Both the position numbers and the translations under genes were made by a program. Of a stretch of 64,000 nt of DNA, positions 16,462 through 23,548 are shown piece after piece. Each line of letters opens with the position of its first letter. The stretch's first letter is position 1. This DNA is from Arthrobacter sp. 9V (GTDB lineage Bacteria; Actinomycetota; Actinomycetes; Actinomycetales; Micrococcaceae), in assembly GCF_902506065.1 (NCBI RefSeq), contig NZ_LR732912.1, forward strand, positions 1,286,387 through 1,350,386, given 5' to 3'. The notes under the pieces are model-generated. The model had not been told where the DNA came from. It saw only the letters and a program-made list of their open reading frames with translations, and did no database searches.

Positions 16462-16872
16462 TCAAGAACGGAATAATCCGCCGTGCCTGTTCAGAGATGC
16501 GTGTGCTGCGCGGATGAGGTTGGACCGCGACGCGAGGCAGCGGTCTGTTGTGTGCCGCAGTGACGGGAGCGCTTGAGCGGCGTCCTCGAAATGATTTTCA
16601 CGGATCATCGATTCCATGGCCCGGCACTGGTGCTCGGTTTCCAAGGCTCCCACCATGGCGGAACTGATCTTCAAGCTGAGGAGTGCGGTTGTGGTCTCTG
16701 CCGCGTCGCCCTCGTCCAGTGCGTGGACTATCCTTTCCACCCGCTGCGGGAGCATTGAAAGGTACTGCGCCAGGAACCGCAATGCCGGCTGCGGGTTGCC
16801 AAGCTCGTCGGCCAAGGACTGGATTCGACTCAGGTCCCAGTCCCCGGCGGCGGCGCTACGCGGCGGTTTCAT
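16462..16872 (-). CDS. HPt-domain-like protein lacking the phospho-accepting histidine
   Basis: This 136-residue helical protein aligns by pattern with histidine phosphotransfer domains (family consensus: A-H-x-L-K-G-S-A-x-x-G). The equivalent segment here is LLSLKISSAMVGA near residues 67-79: the His position is Leu and the Gly after Lys is Ile. The following EHQCRAMESMI and the terminal helix fit the fold. A canonical phosphorelay role is therefore unlikely; it may be a structural or inhibitory relative. It overlaps the sipW-like gene by 17 bases at its own start, so the two are tightly coupled and it probably works with that locus. Confidence 0.6.
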   Translation of the reverse strand: MKPPRSAAAGDWDLSRIQSLADELGNPQPALRFLAQYLSMLPQRVERIVHALDEGDAAETTTALLSLKISSAMVGALETEHQCRAMESMIRENHFEDAAQALPSLRHTTDRCLASRSNLIRAAHASLNRHGGLFRS

Positions 16873-17605
16873 CCCCGGCTCCTGCGACGTCTTCCGGGGT
16901 TGTCTTGCCCGGGTCTTTGGTCCAGATGGAGGCGAGCATTCCGATCACCAGGATGGCGGGTGCGCCGTACATGAGGGTGTTCATGACCATGGGTTCGCGG
17001 AGGGTGCGGATGGCGTTGCCGACGTAAGGGATGGTGGCGATCTGCTTGTCCACGGTTTTGCCTTGAAGGGTGGCGATCCAGGGGTCGATGCCGTTGTTGG
17101 CGTCGCCTTTGGTTTGGACTGCGGTGCCGCCGTCTGCGGTGGTGGTGATCTCGGTGATGCGGTGGGTTTCCACGCGTTGGTCTTCGACGGGGATGTGGTA
17201 GGTGATGATGTCGCCTACTTTGATGTCCGTGACGGGGGTGGGGATGGTGACGACGACGTCGCCCGGGTTGATCAGCGGGGCCATGGATCCGGTGAGCATG
17301 GTGGAGGTCTGGTAGCCCAGGATCCGGGGGCCGATGGCCAGGAGCAGGAACACCAATGCGCCCAGGACCAGCATTCCCACGCCGATGCCCTTGGCTGCTT
17401 TGCCGGCGGCCCGGCGGAATGTGCCCGGTTGAGCGGTGGCTACGGTGGTGGCCGCTGCGGGCTGCTTCACAGCGGCGGTCTCGGTGGTGGCCTTCGCGGC
17501 AGCTTCGGCGGCCTGAGCCGCTGAGATCCCGACGGCGGCGCTAGCCTCCTCGGCGGAACGTCGGCCATGGACTGCGGGTGCGGTGATGCTGGTGAGAGTG
17601 CTCAT
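16856..17605 (-). CDS. Signal peptidase I, SipW (ER-type)
   Basis: This 249-residue protein is a membrane serine protease of the SipW/ER type, which cuts signal peptides of TasA/camelysin-like substrates. An Ala-rich cytoplasmic N terminus precedes a helix at about residues 72-94. The catalytic Ser lies in MLTGSMAP near 107, and the His of the Ser-His dyad lies in VETHRITEI near 146 (Lys of bacterial type I enzymes is absent). A second helix lies near 212-228. It sits between the TasA-like gene upstream and the HPt-like gene, which it overlaps by 17 bases. The start at ATG 17605 has GGAAGGA about ten bases upstream. Confidence 0.9.
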   Translation of the reverse strand: MSTLTSITAPAVHGRRSAEEASAAVGISAAQAAEAAAKATTETAAVKQPAAATTVATAQPGTFRRAAGKAAKGIGVGMLVLGALVFLLLAIGPRILGYQTSTMLTGSMAPLINPGDVVVTIPTPVTDIKVGDIITYHIPVEDQRVETHRITEITTTADGGTAVQTKGDANNGIDPWIATLQGKTVDKQIATIPYVGNAIRTLREPMVMNTLMYGAPAILVIGMLASIWTKDPGKTTPEDVAGAGDETAA

Positions 17606-17733
17606 TGCCTGGCGTTCCTTCCGTGGGGAGTGGAGCTCGTAGTGGGAATCGAGCTTGCTGGTGGGTCAATACCGGCGGACCTGATCGGGCAGGGGGGGCG
17701 CCCGACCAGGCCCGGCGGGGCTGGTGGTGGTGC

Positions 17734-18342
17734 TTACTTGGTGGTTTCGGTGCGTTGGGTGCCGGTGAAGGCGAAGGCGATGGTGGAGGTGGCGCCTTGG
17801 AAGGTGTTGTCTGCGGTGGTGGGGAACGCGGTGGTGATTTTGAGGTTGTCGGTTTTGGCCGAGGTCAACGAGGTGAGGTTGTTCAGGGCCTTGTTCGCTG
17901 CGATGACGGGGCCGGAGGCCAGGACGGTGCTTCGGGTGCCGGCGCAGTTGTAGGGTGCGGTGGCGCCGGTCCAGGCTACGGAGCAGTTTTCGATGGTCAG
18001 TTGCAGGCCGTTGGTGGCGTCTGTGGTGAGCAGGGAGGCGGTGGCGCCGGCGGAGGTGGTGAGGGTGACGTTGTTCAGGTCCGAGTTGCCGGTATTGGCC
18101 AGGGTGACGAGTTTTTCGACTTTGTCTCCGGGCAGCATTCCTGCGATGGGGACGTTGAGGGTGTTGGCCGGTCCGGGGGCGCCCAGGGCGATGGCGACGG
18201 TGCCTGCGGTGACGGCTTGGGAGGCGGAGGTGGAGGAGGTGAACGCGCCGTAGGTGCCCATGCCGGCGACGGCGGCTGCGGTGCCTACCAGTGCGACGGA
18301 GGCGAGGATCTTGCCGGAGGTGGTTTTGAGGCTGATGGCCAT
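17734..18342 (-). CDS. TasA/camelysin-like secreted protein with SipW-type signal peptide
   Basis: This 202-residue protein starts MAISLKTTSGKILASVALV and has the long SipW-type signal peptide ending near residue 34 in GTYGAFTSS. The mature part resembles TasA/camelysin: VTAGTVAIALG, then MLPGDKVEKLVTLANTGNSDL, a typical beta-sandwich core, and a Cys pair near 120 and 132. Such proteins form fibres or act as surface pseudopilins. The start at ATG 18342 has AAAGGA about eleven bases upstream; a longer frame begins further upstream without support. It is the first gene of the locus, upstream of the SipW peptidase that probably processes it. The sequence is strikingly G-rich on the plus strand. 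Confidence 0.8.
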   Translation of the reverse strand: MAISLKTTSGKILASVALVGTAAAVAGMGTYGAFTSSTSASQAVTAGTVAIALGAPGPANTLNVPIAGMLPGDKVEKLVTLANTGNSDLNNVTLTTSAGATASLLTTDATNGLQLTIENCSVAWTGATAPYNCAGTRSTVLASGPVIAANKALNNLTSLTSAKTDNLKITTAFPTTADNTFQGATSTIAFAFTGTQRTETTK

Positions 18343-18470
18343 GGGAATCAGTTTCCTTTCGGGAGGCCACCGTGAGACCGGCCGGCCGTTCATTTTCCAG
18401 CCTCTCTGGCTGACAAGAACTACTGTGCCGGGCCCGGATCAAGAAGGAATCCTGTGAACGGTCAACACTT

Positions 18471-18488
18471 CCTCAGGAAAACCTCAAG
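18471..18488 (-). promoter_or_regulatory. CTTGAGG/CCTGAGG direct-repeat operator upstream of the TasA-like gene
   Basis: On the minus strand CTTGAGG and CCTGAGG lie four bases apart (11-base period) and are followed six bases later by TTGACC, a possible -35 box. That layout is typical of a response-regulator activator site. Confidence 0.4.
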
Positions 18489-18543
18489 ACTCCCGCAGCG
18501 CAGGAATCCGGCCCTGGCTCACGAAGTTCCTTGAGCCTGGAAG

Positions 18544-18549
18544 TAGGCT
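18544..18549 (+). promoter_or_regulatory. -10 box for leaderless arr
   Basis: TAGGCT ends six bases before GTG 18556; no ribosome binding site is present. Confidence 0.5.
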
Positions 18550-18555
18550 GTAACC

Positions 18556-18981
18556 GTGAGTCAGCCTCTGGTAAATCAACCGCTGGACGAAGGTCCCTTC
18601 TATCACGGGACGAAGGCCGATCTCAGGGACGGCGATCTCCTGAGACCAGGCTTCAGATCGAACTACCGTCCTGAAGTGGTGATGAACCACATCTACTTCA
18701 CGGCCCTACGGGACGGCGCAGGTTTGGCTGCCGAGCTCGCGGCCGGCGACGGTGAACCGCGCGTCTACGTCGTTGAACCCACCGCTGCGTTCGAGGACGA
18801 TCCGAACGTGACGGATAAGAAATTTCCCGGCAACCCCACCCGTTCGTTTCGCAGCAGCGCCCCGCTGAAAGTCATCGGTGAGGTTACTGACTGGATTCGC
18901 TTAACTCCCGAAGCACTGCAGGAATGGCGGGCACGCCTCGCAGCAATCGTCGCGGATGAACGCGGAGAAATCATCAACTAA
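18556..18981 (+). CDS. arr: Rifampin ADP-ribosyltransferase (Arr)
   Basis: This 141-residue protein matches the Arr family in size and motifs: FYHGTKADLRDGDLL near residue 15, HIYFTALRDGA near 45, NPTRSFRS near 95 and LKVIGEV near 106. Arr transfers ADP-ribose from NAD to rifamycin antibiotics and inactivates them. It is single-domain with no signal peptide. The GTG start follows TAGGCT by six bases, so it is probably leaderless. There are no integron attC sites, transposases or other resistance genes beside it, so it looks intrinsic. The following 300 bases hold no supported gene. Confidence 0.9.
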   Translation: MSQPLVNQPLDEGPFYHGTKADLRDGDLLRPGFRSNYRPEVVMNHIYFTALRDGAGLAAELAAGDGEPRVYVVEPTAAFEDDPNVTDKKFPGNPTRSFRSSAPLKVIGEVTDWIRLTPEALQEWRARLAAIVADERGEIIN

Positions 18982-19154
18982 GGATGTGTCGGCGGCTCCT
19001 TCCCGAGCGGACAAGTAGTGCATGCCGCGGGAGCCACAAAAGTCGAGTACCCACTACTCGTGCACCCGCTAAGCGGGGAGCCTTTACTGGATCCAGCGGA
19101 TCCACGCACCGGCGACGACCCCCCTCGTTCGCTGGAGCTGCCCCAGGATCCGCG

Positions 19155-19198
19155 GCAGGGGCCGGACGGCATCACCCAGAAGTGCTGTCCGGCCCTGC
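19155..19198 (+). terminator. Hairpin downstream of arr
   Basis: Outer arms GCAGGG (19155-19160) and CCCTGC (19193-19198) enclose CCGGAC/GTCCGG and further pairs, giving a stem of about 15 pairs with small mismatches. No clear U run follows, so termination or attenuation is tentative. Confidence 0.4.
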
Positions 19199-19210
19199 GC
19201 AGAGTGGCCA

Positions 19211-19239
19211 TTGTTTTGGGGACCAAGCATGTATATCGT
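19211..19239 (+). promoter_or_regulatory. Promoter of padR-ubiB
   Basis: TTGTTT (19211-19216), a 17-base spacer and TATCGT (19234-19239) form a plausible housekeeping promoter. The -10 box coincides with the first of three direct repeats, so a repressor binding there would block it. Confidence 0.5.
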
Positions 19240-19260
19240 TAACTATCGTTCAGTATCGTT
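19234..19260 (+). repeat. Three TATCGTT direct repeats at 10-base period (likely PadR operator)
   Basis: Copies lie at 19234-19240, 19244-19250 and 19254-19260, exactly one helical turn apart, between the -10 box and the ribosome binding site of padR. Autorepression by PadR is the simplest reading. Confidence 0.5.
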
Positions 19261-19283
19261 CGCGACATACAGAGGTGGACCTG

Positions 19284-19820
19284 ATGCACAACTCATTTCC
19301 TGCAAACGGATTTATGGGAAACAACCTGGACGGCATGTGGCAGGCCGTGGAGGAGTTTCGCTCGCGGTTTGAAAAGCGCTCCGGCACCCGCGCCGGCCGA
19401 GGTGAGTTGAGGACAGCCATTCTGGCTCTTCTGGCTGAGCGCCCCATGCACGGCTATCAGATCATCCGTGAAATCGAAGAGCGCAGCGGTGGAAGCTGGA
19501 AGCCGAGCGCCGGGTCGGTATACCCAACCCTTCAGCTGCTGGCCGATGAGGGTTTCGTCAGTACAGAGGAAGCCAACGGCCGCAAAATTTACTCCCTCAC
19601 GGAGGCGGGCCGCGAGGATGTTGCAAGCGCCGAAACAGCGGCGCCCTGGGAATCCACGGGAAACACTTCAGGTTTCGCAGCACTACCCAAGGCGGGGGTG
19701 GAGCTTGCCCAAGCGGCGGCCCAAGTGGGGCGGACCGGAACCCCAAAGCAGGTTCAGGAGGCTGTGACGGTGCTGGAAGAGGCGCGTCGCCGGCTGTATT
19801 CGATCCTCGCCCAGGACTGA
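19284..19820 (+). CDS. PadR family transcriptional regulator
   Basis: This 178-residue repressor has a PadR winged-helix domain at about residues 38-110: LRTAILALLAERPMHGYQII, then SAGSVYPTLQLLADEGFV and GRKIYSLTEAGRE. A helical C-terminal dimerisation region follows. PadR proteins usually repress their own operon and respond to small ligands or stress. AGAGGTGG lies upstream of ATG 19284. The ubiB-like kinase starts six bases after its stop, so the two form an operon. Three TATCGTT repeats overlap the promoter. Confidence 0.9.
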   Translation: MHNSFPANGFMGNNLDGMWQAVEEFRSRFEKRSGTRAGRGELRTAILALLAERPMHGYQIIREIEERSGGSWKPSAGSVYPTLQLLADEGFVSTEEANGRKIYSLTEAGREDVASAETAAPWESTGNTSGFAALPKAGVELAQAAAQVGRTGTPKQVQEAVTVLEEARRRLYSILAQD

Positions 19821-19825
19821 AGGGA

Positions 19826-21529
19826 GTGACGTCGCTTCGACGCGACCGGACGGATCCCATGGCCGGGGAAGCCCGTGCCCGCTATCGACGAATCCTCAAG
19901 TTTGCCGCATGGCACTTGCTGATGACGTGGTGGTTCGAGCTGTTCCTGCCTCGGGTGGGTCTGCGAAAACTGACTGAGCGCAACCGCCCGCAAAGGATGC
20001 GGCGTTTTGCCAGGCGATTCCATGGCCTTGCTGTGGAGCTCGGTGGCCTGATGATCAAAGTGGGTCAGTTCATGTCTTCCAGGTTGGATGTGCTTCCGCC
20101 TGAGATCACGGCCGAACTGGAGGGCCTTCAGGACGAAGTGCCGCCGGTTCCCTTTCCCGCCATCAGGGCCCTCGCCGAAGCTGAGCTGGGAGCGCCCTTG
20201 GAATCCGTGTTCGCTTCGATCGAGGAGGTGCCCATAGCCGCGGCATCCCTTGGACAGGCGCACCGGGCGAAACTCCTGCCCGGCATAGCCGAAGACACCG
20301 GCCTGAGCAGCGTGGTTTTCAAAGTACAACGGCCGGGCATCGACACGATCGTGGACGTCGATCTGGCCGCTTTGCGACGCGTAGGAGGGTGGCTCAGCCG
20401 CATCCGCATCGTCTCGAACCGCGCTGACGTGCCCGCCCTGATCAAGGAATTCGCACACACCAGTCTTGAGGAGATCGACTACCTTAACGAGGCTGCAAAT
20501 TCAGAGCGCTTTGCAGCTGACTTCGTGGACGACCACCGGGTGACTGTGCCGGGAGTCGTTTGGGAACGGACCACACGCCGGGTGCTCACTCTGGAAGATG
20601 TCACTGCAATCAAGATCACTGATGCCGGGTCGCTTCGCATGGCCGGGATTGATCCGGCGTCGGTTGCTCCCGTTTTTGCGTCGGTGATGTTTGACCAGTT
20701 GTTCACCAAAGGCTTCTTCCACGCCGATCCGCATCCAGGCAACATCTTTGTCACCCCTGATTCCACGTCGGTGGAACGCCCGTGGAAACTAACGTTCATC
20801 GATTTCGGGATGATGGGCGAGGTTCCGGCGAAGACCAGAAGCGGATTGCGCAAACTCCTGATCGCGGCAGCGTCGCGGGATGGAAAGGGCCTGGTGGCCG
20901 CTATCAGCGATGTGGGGGTGCTGATGCCTTCGGCTGATACGGCTGAGTTGGAACGGGCCATGACGCAACTCTTCTCCCGTTTTGGCGGCATGGGCTTCGC
21001 TGAACTTCGCGAAGTGGACCCGCGGGAGTTCCGCGATTTCGGGGCGGAGTTCGGCACGGTGATCAGGTCGCTTCCGTTCCAGCTGCCGGAGAATTTCCTG
21101 CTCATTATCCGCGCCATGTCGCTGACGTCGGGGGTGTGTAGTTCGCTGGATGCCCGGTTTAACCTGTGGGACTCAGTGGAACCGTACGCAGCACAGCTGC
21201 TTCGGGATGAACGCGGCAACCTCGTCTCTGACATCGCAGGGCAGGCGTTCGACGCCGCTGCTGTCGCCTTGCGTCTGCCGAAACGACTGGACGGACTGGT
21301 GACCCGGTTCGAGGACGGAACGCTCCAAGTATCCAACCGTCGTCTGGAACGGCAAATGTCCCGGCTCATCGTGTTGGTCCGGCGAGCTGTGGCGGCAGTG
21401 ATCTTCGCAGCTCTGCTGGTGGCTGGATCTGTGGTTCGATCCGATGACCTGGTGCTCGGCAACGTGGTGATGATCGCCTCGGCCTTACCGCTGCTCTATG
21501 GTCTTTGGCCCGGACGCGGCACTCAGTGA
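19826..21529 (+). CDS. ABC1/AarF/UbiB family atypical kinase
   Basis: This 567-residue protein belongs to the UbiB/ADCK family. The KxGQ signature is GLMIKVGQFMSSRLDVLPPE near residues 74-93, and the A-rich loop is AAASLGQAHRA near 138. VVFKVQRPGI (ATP-binding Lys) follows near 165, HADPHPGNIF near 302 and the metal-binding IDFGMMGE near 331. Two membrane helices end the protein. In proteobacteria it supports ubiquinone synthesis; actinobacteria use menaquinone, so the target here is unclear. The start may be GTG 19826 or ATG 19859. It follows padR by six bases. Confidence 0.9.
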   Translation: MTSLRRDRTDPMAGEARARYRRILKFAAWHLLMTWWFELFLPRVGLRKLTERNRPQRMRRFARRFHGLAVELGGLMIKVGQFMSSRLDVLPPEITAELEGLQDEVPPVPFPAIRALAEAELGAPLESVFASIEEVPIAAASLGQAHRAKLLPGIAEDTGLSSVVFKVQRPGIDTIVDVDLAALRRVGGWLSRIRIVSNRADVPALIKEFAHTSLEEIDYLNEAANSERFAADFVDDHRVTVPGVVWERTTRRVLTLEDVTAIKITDAGSLRMAGIDPASVAPVFASVMFDQLFTKGFFHADPHPGNIFVTPDSTSVERPWKLTFIDFGMMGEVPAKTRSGLRKLLIAAASRDGKGLVAAISDVGVLMPSADTAELERAMTQLFSRFGGMGFAELREVDPREFRDFGAEFGTVIRSLPFQLPENFLLIIRAMSLTSGVCSSLDARFNLWDSVEPYAAQLLRDERGNLVSDIAGQAFDAAAVALRLPKRLDGLVTRFEDGTLQVSNRRLERQMSRLIVLVRRAVAAVIFAALLVAGSVVRSDDLVLGNVVMIASALPLLYGLWPGRGTQ

Positions 21530-21545
21530 GCCACTTCCGTCGTCG

Positions 21546-21551
21546 TAGAAT
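21546..21551 (+). promoter_or_regulatory. -10 box for leaderless universal stress gene
   Basis: TAGAAT ends six bases before GTG 21558; this is close to the consensus TATAAT. Confidence 0.6.
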
Positions 21552-21557
21552 TGCGCT

Positions 21558-22079
21558 GTGACTGAGACCCCCGAACCCCATCCCGAGGCCGCCGGCAAGA
21601 TGTCCGGCCCTATCCTGGTAGGAGTGATGCCCGGGCAACAGCCGATCGTCGTGGAGCAGGCAGCACAGGTTGCTGCTCGTGCGGGCCTGCGGCTGGTTTG
21701 CGCCTATTCCGATGTCACGGTGTATCCCATGGATGGAACAACCGGAGGGCCGGCGGCGCCGATCGACCCCGATGGCGTTGATGGAGCCCAAGGCATCCCG
21801 GAAGCACTGGAAAAAGACCTGGCCGAACAACTGGCCGGCATGGATGTTGAGTGGTCCGTAGTACCGCTTGCGGGAGAGCCCGCGCATGCCTTGGCCCGCC
21901 AAGCCGGAACCATTGGTGCCTCCATGATCGTGGTGGGAACCCGTGAGCACAAGCTGACTGCTGCGCTCAAAGAGCTGACGGCAGGTTCCGTGGCCCGGCA
22001 TTTGTTGCATCGCCAGGACCTGCCGGTCCTCGTTGTCCCCGTGAACCCCCGGGTCCGGGACGATCACGATGACGACTGA
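21558..22079 (+). CDS. Universal stress protein (UspA family)
   Basis: This 173-residue Usp-fold protein begins its domain with GPILVGVMPGQQPIVVEQAA near residue 15 and ends with HLLHRQDLPVLVVPVNP. The usual ATP-binding G-2x-G-9x-G(S/T) motif is only partly kept (IVVGTREH, then TAGSVARHL), so nucleotide binding is uncertain. The GTG start lies six bases after TAGAAT. Its 3' end overlaps the first crcB gene by 11 bases, so the three genes are probably one transcript. Confidence 0.85.
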   Translation: MTETPEPHPEAAGKMSGPILVGVMPGQQPIVVEQAAQVAARAGLRLVCAYSDVTVYPMDGTTGGPAAPIDPDGVDGAQGIPEALEKDLAEQLAGMDVEWSVVPLAGEPAHALARQAGTIGASMIVVGTREHKLTAALKELTAGSVARHLLHRQDLPVLVVPVNPRVRDDHDDD

Positions 22080-22509
22080 GGCAGGAAAGCCGGTTCACTT
22101 TCACTGGGGCTTCATCGGCATAGTGGCCGCCGGGGGCGTCTTCGGAGCGCTTGCCCGTTACGGCCTTGGACTGGTGATACCAGCGCCGGATGCCTGGCCA
22201 CTGCCTACCTTGGTCATCAACTTGTCAGGGGCATTGGCCCTTGGGGCGTTGTTGGAAGGACTCTCCCGCAGAGGGCCCGACGTCGGTAGTCGCCGGGTTT
22301 TGCGGCTGGCGTTGGGAACAGGGTTCCTGGGGGCATATACGACCTACAGCACCCTCGCTGTGGATGCTGTCCGGCTGTTCACGGCGGATGCGGCGCCCGG
22401 AGCTTTCGGGTACCTGGCCGCAAGCTTGTTCGGGGGAGCCGCGGCGACAATTGCCGGCATCTGGTTGGGTGCTTGGCAGCACCGGCGCGTCAGCGGACCA
22501 GCTTCGTGA
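22069..22509 (+). CDS. Fluoride exporter CrcB, first subunit
   Basis: This 146-residue membrane protein has four helices and the Fluc/CrcB signature LGTGFLGAYTTYSTLAVD near residue 85, with GGVFGALARY near 22. Fluc proteins are small fluoride channels working as dual-topology dimers; actinobacteria usually encode two adjacent copies that form heterodimers. It overlaps the universal stress gene by 11 bases and the next crcB by four (GTGA). No fluoride riboswitch is visible upstream. Confidence 0.9.
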   Translation: MTTEAGKPVHFHWGFIGIVAAGGVFGALARYGLGLVIPAPDAWPLPTLVINLSGALALGALLEGLSRRGPDVGSRRVLRLALGTGFLGAYTTYSTLAVDAVRLFTADAAPGAFGYLAASLFGGAAATIAGIWLGAWQHRRVSGPAS

Positions 22510-22877
22510 CGGTCATACTCCTTGCTCTCGCCGGGGGAGTCGGTGCAGCGGTCAGGTTCATGGTGGACGGTTGGATCCGGCAGCGCATTAAGACCGCACT
22601 GCCCTGGGGAACCATCCTGATCAATGTCACTGGTTCCTTTGCTCTGGGGTTCCTCGCTGGACTGATGATGCGGGGCCAGGCGTCCGGGTCCCTGTTCCTG
22701 ATCCTCGGGACGGGCTTTCTGGGCGGATACACCACGTTCAGTACTTCCAGCGTGGAGACCATCCGGCTCATCCAGAGTGGAAGGACGGGTTTGGCGCTCA
22801 TCAATGGCCTAGGGTCCATGGCGGCCAGCGTTCTTTCTGCAGCTTCCGGAGTAGGCATCAGCCTGTTGCTGCCCTGA
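22506..22877 (+). CDS. Fluoride exporter CrcB, second subunit
   Basis: This 123-residue protein is the partner of the preceding CrcB. It has four hydrophobic helices, GGVGAAVRFMVDGW near residue 9 and the signature LGTGFLGGYTTFSTSSVET near 65. I took GTG 22506, which overlaps the first gene's stop as GTGA; a TTG at 22473 is in frame but less likely. The pair probably forms a heterodimeric channel. Confidence 0.9.
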   Translation: MTVILLALAGGVGAAVRFMVDGWIRQRIKTALPWGTILINVTGSFALGFLAGLMMRGQASGSLFLILGTGFLGGYTTFSTSSVETIRLIQSGRTGLALINGLGSMAASVLSAASGVGISLLLP

Positions 22878-22946
22878 CCCGCTGCTGACCTGTTCCTGAG
22901 GTGTGCAGTGGCCAAGCTCACCAGTCTGAGTGTCATTGCCCGCCTG

Positions 22947-22952
22947 TAGGAT
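22947..22952 (+). promoter_or_regulatory. -10 box for leaderless ferritin gene
   Basis: TAGGAT ends six bases before ATG 22959; no ribosome binding site is present. Confidence 0.5.
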
Positions 22953-22958
22953 CGAGCC

Positions 22959-23489
22959 ATGGCTAAGAAGACTTTCAATGAGCTGTTGTCCGCCCAGGTT
23001 GCCAATGAGTTTGCGGCCTCCCAGCAATACATTGCAGTAGCTGTGTACTTTGATGGCGAGGATCTGCCGCAGCTGGCGCGTCACTTCTATCGCCAGTCCC
23101 TTGAAGAGCGTAATCACGCCATGATGATGGTCCAGTACATGCTGGACCGTAACGTACACGTGGAAATCCCGGGGATCGCTCCGGTTCGCAACAACTTCAC
23201 CAACGCCAAGGAACCCATTGCGCTCGCCTTGGAGCAGGAAAAGGAAGTCACCCGCAACATCGAGGAGATGTTCCGCGTTGCCCGTGCAGAAGGTGACGCC
23301 CTGGGTGAGCAGTTCATGCTGTGGTTCCTGAAGGAGCAGGTTGAGGAAGTTGCCTCCATGACCACGCTGCTGAACATTACTGAACGTGCCGAGAACCTCT
23401 TCGACATCGAGAATTACGTAGCCCGCGAGACCGTAGGTGACGGCGGAAACGACACCAGCGCTCCGTCCGCCGCCGGCGGCGTCATCTAA
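22959..23489 (+). CDS. Ferritin, non-haem (Ftn/BfrB type)
   Basis: This 176-residue protein is a classical ferritin that stores iron in a 24-subunit cage. FNELLSAQVANEFAASQQY near residues 5-23 contributes Glu17, and EERNHAMMMVQYM near 49-61 carries the ferroxidase Glu50 and His53. EQVEEVASMTTLLN contributes the remaining ligand region. A short Gly/Ser-rich tail ends the protein. Fe storage is the inferred role. The leaderless start is ATG 22959. The gene converges on zapE, separated by a shared hairpin. Confidence 0.95.
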   Translation: MAKKTFNELLSAQVANEFAASQQYIAVAVYFDGEDLPQLARHFYRQSLEERNHAMMMVQYMLDRNVHVEIPGIAPVRNNFTNAKEPIALALEQEKEVTRNIEEMFRVARAEGDALGEQFMLWFLKEQVEEVASMTTLLNITERAENLFDIENYVARETVGDGGNDTSAPSAAGGVI

Positions 23490-23509
23490 CTGGCCCGGGG
23501 TACTTGCTT

Positions 23510-23548
23510 GAAGAAGCCGCTCGAAGCTCAGCTTCCAGCGGCTTCTTC
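23510..23548. terminator. Bidirectional hairpin between ferritin and zapE
   Basis: Arms GAAGAAGCCGCT (23510-23521) and AGCGGCTTCTTC (23537-23548) pair perfectly, with an inner GAAGC/GCTTC helix. It lies between converging genes, overlapping the last codons of zapE. Confidence 0.7.

Larger units (their letters stand above)
18982..19283. other. 302-base stretch without a supported gene
   Basis: It holds a strong hairpin (19155-19198), a padR promoter at about 19211-19239 and three TATCGTT repeats. Short frames of 60-80 codons are open on both strands, but none has a plausible ribosome binding site or a recognisable product. Confidence 0.5.

Noticed and set aside
17605..18375. Plus-strand Gly-rich frame across the TasA-like gene
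   Set aside because: It is the reverse of a G-rich gene; the minus strand has a proper signal peptide, ribosome binding site and family match.
18982..19283. Short frames of 60-80 codons on both strands
   Set aside because: No ribosome binding site, no promoter box at the right spacing and compositions unlike real proteins.
21530..22069. Fluoride riboswitch ahead of the crcB pair
   Set aside because: The crcB genes overlap the universal stress gene and no leader RNA of suitable length exists.
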